DNA of 10,016 bases from NCBI GenBank assembly GCA_003167015.1, contig PMUF01000237.1:1-10016 (forward strand), written 5' to 3'. Each line of letters begins with the position of its first letter. Position 1 is the stretch's first letter. This document shows, piece by piece, positions 7,847-10,016 of this stretch. The position numbers were made by a program, and so were the translations under genes. This stretch comes from Chitinophagaceae bacterium (GTDB taxonomy: Bacteria > Bacteroidota > Bacteroidia > Chitinophagales > Chitinophagaceae). Under the pieces are notes generated by a model. That model searched no databases. It was not told where the DNA came from and worked only from the letters and a program-made list of their open reading frames with translations.

Positions 7847-8383
7847 ATGGATTCCAACACCCTCTATATTATCGCGATCGTCTTTGCCCTGTTACTGGCT
7901 GGTATATTGGCGTGGCTTTTCATCAAACAGCGCCGCCAGATGAAAGAGGCAGAGAAAAAGCTGGCCGCGGATCAAAAACCGCCGGCCGACGGACTCCCTT
8001 CCCGTCAATTGCAATTACAGGCCTATGAGCGGCTGATCCTGCTGACCGATCGCATTGCCCTGCCCAACCTGATCCAGCGGGTCAATCAGCCGGGACTTAG
8101 CGCCCGCGAGATGCAATCCCTGCTGACCCTCAGCATCCGGCAGGAATTCGAACACAATATCACCCAACAGCTCTATGTCAGCCCCGAAGCCTGGGATGCC
8201 GTCCGCAACTATAAGGACCAGAACCTGCTGATCGTTAACCAGGTCGGTTCATTTCTCCCGGAAGGCGCCGGAGGTAACGACCTGAATCGTCAGTTGCTGG
8301 ATCTGCTGATGCAGAATCCCAAGGCTTCACTGCAAAATGTGGTGTCGGAAGCCTTAAGCTATGAAGCGAAAAAATTGCTCTAG
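7847..8383 (+). CDS. Single-pass membrane protein of unknown function
   Basis: I do not recognise a characterised family for this 178-residue protein; it resembles conserved hypothetical proteins of Bacteroidota. A hydrophobic segment at residues 6-26 follows a short N-terminus and is followed by a basic stretch (KQRRQMKEAEKK), so an N-terminal anchor with a cytoplasmic body is likely. A Pro-containing linker (about 41-52) leads to a helical domain at about 53-178. This has polar/hydrophobic alternation, the stretch YERLILLTDRIALPNLIQRV and a middle part rich in Gln and Leu. No catalytic or metal-binding motif is visible. It has its own -7 element 44 bases downstream of the pump gene, so co-regulation is uncertain. 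It faces the convergent secreted-protein gene across 35 bases. Confidence 0.8.
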   Translation: MDSNTLYIIAIVFALLLAGILAWLFIKQRRQMKEAEKKLAADQKPPADGLPSRQLQLQAYERLILLTDRIALPNLIQRVNQPGLSAREMQSLLTLSIRQEFEHNITQQLYVSPEAWDAVRNYKDQNLLIVNQVGSFLPEGAGGNDLNRQLLDLLMQNPKASLQNVVSEALSYEAKKLL

Positions 8384-8418
8384 CGGCGGGGGAAACTAAC
8401 GGTGATGAGGGCGACCTT

Positions 8419-9546
8419 TTAGTAAATAAATTCGCGGCTGGTCCTGACACCCGCACCCGAGAGGGTCAGTATGTAGATGCCATGCGCGTGCGTTCCGAAT
8501 GATATATCCTCCGCCGGATCTCCGGCCTGTTCCTGCAGCACCTGCCGGTACAGCATTTTTCCATCCGTCGACCAGATATTCAGTTGATAAGTACCCGTTG
8601 CCGCGAAATGTAACAAGGTCCTGAGGTCTCCGCCTTCTGCCGCAACGCTGCGGATTCCGGTCTGGCCGGTGGCGGAGGACAGATCGACGGCTATCACGGG
8701 CGACCATGCGCTGCTGCCATCCGGCTGTTGCGCCATGATCCGGTAAAAGACGGTGGAAACGGCAGGCGCCGATGCATCCTGGTATTGAAAGGCTGTAGCC
8801 CCGGCGCCGGTCAGCTGACCGATGTCGGTGAAATTCGTCCCGTCTGCCGAACGCTGGATGATATAATTCGTCCCGTCGGCAAAACCCGAAGCCTGCCACT
8901 GCAGATCGACTGCCCCGGCGGCGGCGGTTCCGGTGAGGTCCAGGGATTGAATGGCCAGCGTAGTGGGCGACGTCTGTCCCTTGATGGTGATGTTGTCCGT
9001 CACGAAGCGATTATCGCCGCCTGAAGTCGTGACGGAATTGTAGCCATATAAACGAAAGGTCACGGTAGAACCGATAGATTGAAATGCAGCAGGCAAAGTG
9101 ACGGTGAATGTTTGATAGCTGGTCGTCAGGGCGCCGCTGGAGATGACGCTGGTGTAGCCATCGAGACTGGACGCCAGGACCCAGTTCTCGGGTCCCGATC
9201 CCGCGGCCGTTCCTGTCGTACTGCGCCGGAGAGCCAGGGAGACGGTATTCAGCACCAGGTAATAGTTGGAGTTCGCTGTAAGGGTGAACTGAAAATAGGC
9301 GTTGGCGTCGATAGTCGTGGTAGTGGGCCAACCGTCCTGGCCGTAAAAATCCGTGCCGTTAAAAGCGATGCTGCCTATATCCGACCCTACCGTTACATTA
9401 CTGGCTGTCAGAAATTCGCCGCCGCCGACCGCAGCAGCAGTGGTATTGTTGAAAGTCCAGGTAGCAGCCGTCTGGGCGCTGGTGACTGAGGCAGGCAGCA
9501 GACCACTTATGAACAGGGCAAAGGGTAAGAGGCGCGGATTTTTCAT
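8419..9546 (-). CDS. T9SS-secreted surface protein with FN3-like and type A sorting domains
   Basis: This is a 375-residue protein exported to the cell surface. A signal peptide spans about residues 1-24 (SA/Q cleavage site). Residues 25-190 form a Thr/Ser/Gly/Ala-rich, beta-strand-type domain with few charged residues that I cannot assign to a named family. Residues 197-289 form an FN3-like module of the form common in T9SS cargo (VDLQW, YIIQRSADGTNFTDIG, VFYRI, DGSSAWSPV). Residues 298-375 match a type A T9SS C-terminal sorting domain (YQLNIWSTDGKMLYRQ, HGIYILTL, ending REFIY). In known systems that domain is removed by PorU and the cargo is attached to lipopolysaccharide or released. No enzyme motif is visible, so adhesion or carbohydrate binding is a guess. 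It is convergent with its plus-strand neighbour and has a Fur-like palindrome upstream. Confidence 0.92.
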   Translation of the reverse strand: MKNPRLLPFALFISGLLPASVTSAQTAATWTFNNTTAAAVGGGEFLTASNVTVGSDIGSIAFNGTDFYGQDGWPTTTTIDANAYFQFTLTANSNYYLVLNTVSLALRRSTTGTAAGSGPENWVLASSLDGYTSVISSGALTTSYQTFTVTLPAAFQSIGSTVTFRLYGYNSVTTSGGDNRFVTDNITIKGQTSPTTLAIQSLDLTGTAAAGAVDLQWQASGFADGTNYIIQRSADGTNFTDIGQLTGAGATAFQYQDASAPAVSTVFYRIMAQQPDGSSAWSPVIAVDLSSATGQTGIRSVAAEGGDLRTLLHFAATGTYQLNIWSTDGKMLYRQVLQEQAGDPAEDISFGTHAHGIYILTLSGAGVRTSREFIY

Positions 9547-9576
9547 TTATATACAGATTATCACCACGCTAAAGGG

Positions 9577-9584
9577 CAAAGGCA
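9577..9584 (-). promoter_or_regulatory. Weak -7 candidate for the T9SS cargo gene
   Basis: On the minus strand TGCCTTTG differs from TAnnTTTG at one fixed position and would start transcription about 26 bases before the ATG at 9546. The matching -33 box is poor (ATCA at 19 bases spacing). A TATAAT also occurs at 9597-9592, but this sigma-70 form is not the usual Bacteroidota promoter. Confidence 0.25.
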
Positions 9585-9602
9585 TTGCCACATTATAATT
9601 AG

Positions 9603-9618
9603 ATGATAATCATTAGTC
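9603..9618. promoter_or_regulatory. Fur-box-like palindrome upstream of the T9SS cargo gene
   Basis: ATGATAATCAT (9603-9613) is a perfect 5-1-5 inverted repeat. In the 7-1-7 Fur model, TGATAATCATTAGTC (9604-9618) matches 12 of 15 positions of TGATAATCATTATCA. It lies about 57-72 bases upstream of the ATG at 9546, overlapping the expected -33 region, where an iron-dependent repressor could act. AT-rich palindromes also arise by chance, so this is tentative. Confidence 0.3.
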
Positions 9619-9690
9619 TATGTTCATACGCGCCTCACAGGTTTTCCCAAATACAGACAACCCTTCCCGCTATGGGTATGATTCCCGGGA

Positions 9691-10016
9691 TTATTCCCCC
9701 TCTTTGACGGTATGGGGTGACTTGTCCAGTTCCTGGTAGATATTCAACAGCAGTTGGCTGTTACTTTGCAGTTTGGCGACGAGTTCTTCCACTTTCAACC
9801 GTTCTATGCGCAGCTGCTCTTCCAACTCATCGATAATCAGCTGCCGGGCATCCAGTTGTTGGCGGACCTGGCTGTATTGCGCCTCCACCATGGCCAGCGC
9901 GGCTGCCGGCGGCAGACCACTTTTGTTTTCTTCCATCGATAGCAGCAGATCCTGGTACCGGCGTTCCGACCGGTTGAGCTCTTCTTTCAGTAACTCATAC
10001 CGTTGATCGGCCTGGA
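9691..10016 (-). CDS. Coiled-coil protein of unknown function, C-terminal fragment
   Basis: The frame stays open on the minus strand to the right edge, so the ATG at 9936 is probably internal and the start lies beyond 10016. The visible 107 residues run from QADQRYELLKEEL to the end SPHTVKEGE. They are rich in Glu, Gln, Leu, Lys and Arg. Leucine-spaced heptads (RYELLKEELNRSERRYQDL, then a run from VEAQYSQVRQQLDARQLI through DELEEQLRIERLKVEELVAKL) indicate two coiled-coil helices separated by a short Gly/Pro/Ala linker (SGLPPAAA). No catalytic domain is visible. This could be the tail of a structural, sensor or chromosome-associated protein, and the fragment cannot decide. Its stop codon is 144 bases upstream of the T9SS cargo gene on the same strand, and no clear terminator lies between them. 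Confidence 0.75.
   Translation of the reverse strand, partial: QADQRYELLKEELNRSERRYQDLLLSMEENKSGLPPAAALAMVEAQYSQVRQQLDARQLIIDELEEQLRIERLKVEELVAKLQSNSQLLLNIYQELDKSPHTVKEGE

Noticed and set aside
8384..8418. Bidirectional terminator between the convergent genes
   Set aside because: The 35-base gap contains no inverted repeat that I can see; termination may lie inside the genes or be factor-dependent.
8396..8899. 167-codon minus-strand frame overlapping the T9SS cargo gene
   Set aside because: It is an out-of-frame shadow of the cargo gene, whose signal peptide, FN3-like and sorting domains identify the true frame. It has no signal or domain of its own.
9660..9690. TCCCG...CGGGA stem after the coiled-coil gene as a terminator
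   Set aside because: The stem is only 5 bp with a long loop and there is no T-tract on the minus strand.
9691..9936. Complete 81-residue protein starting at 9936
   Set aside because: The same frame continues without a stop to the window edge and the added residues keep the coiled-coil pattern, so a truncated larger gene is more likely.

Overview
The window looks like chromosomal DNA of a Bacteroidota species of fairly high GC, plausibly a member of the Chitinophagaceae. The evidence is a secreted protein with a type IX secretion (T9SS) C-terminal sorting domain, a DUF2723 (TMEM260-like) membrane glycosyltransferase of the Bacteroidota form, weak Shine-Dalgarno sequences, and promoter candidates of the Bacteroidota TTG-N19-TAnnTTTG type. 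The family-level placement is inference.

Layout, left to right. Bases 1-507 hold the C-terminal end of a CzcA/CusA-type heavy-metal RND pump, closed by a strong hairpin plus T-tract. Bases 577-4510 hold a two-gene, almost overlapping unit: a 1008-residue GT-C-type membrane glycosyltransferase (DUF2723/GT117) and a 301-residue exported DUF2279 protein. After a 124-base gap carrying a promoter candidate and three perfectly phased 11-bp direct repeats comes a complete second CzcA-type pump (4635-7802). It is about 78% identical to the first over the shared C-terminus. A 178-residue single-pass membrane protein of unknown function follows (7847-8383) with its own -7 element. The remainder is on the minus strand: a T9SS-secreted cell-surface protein (9546-8419), convergent with the previous gene, and the C-terminal end of a coiled-coil protein that runs off the right edge.

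Functionally, the left 7.8 kb is a metal-efflux locus with two paralogous inner-membrane RND subunits flanking an apparently unrelated envelope glycosylation/export pair. No membrane-fusion adaptor or outer-membrane channel lies in the window, so these partners must be upstream of base 1 or elsewhere. The most unusual non-coding signal is the triple 11-bp TTAAC repeat just downstream of the predicted transcription start of the second pump. It resembles an operator for an OmpR/PhoB-type response regulator. No CRISPR array, tRNA, rRNA, insertion sequence or phage feature was seen, and no gap between genes exceeds 145 bases. I did not find a convincing wholly new multi-gene system.
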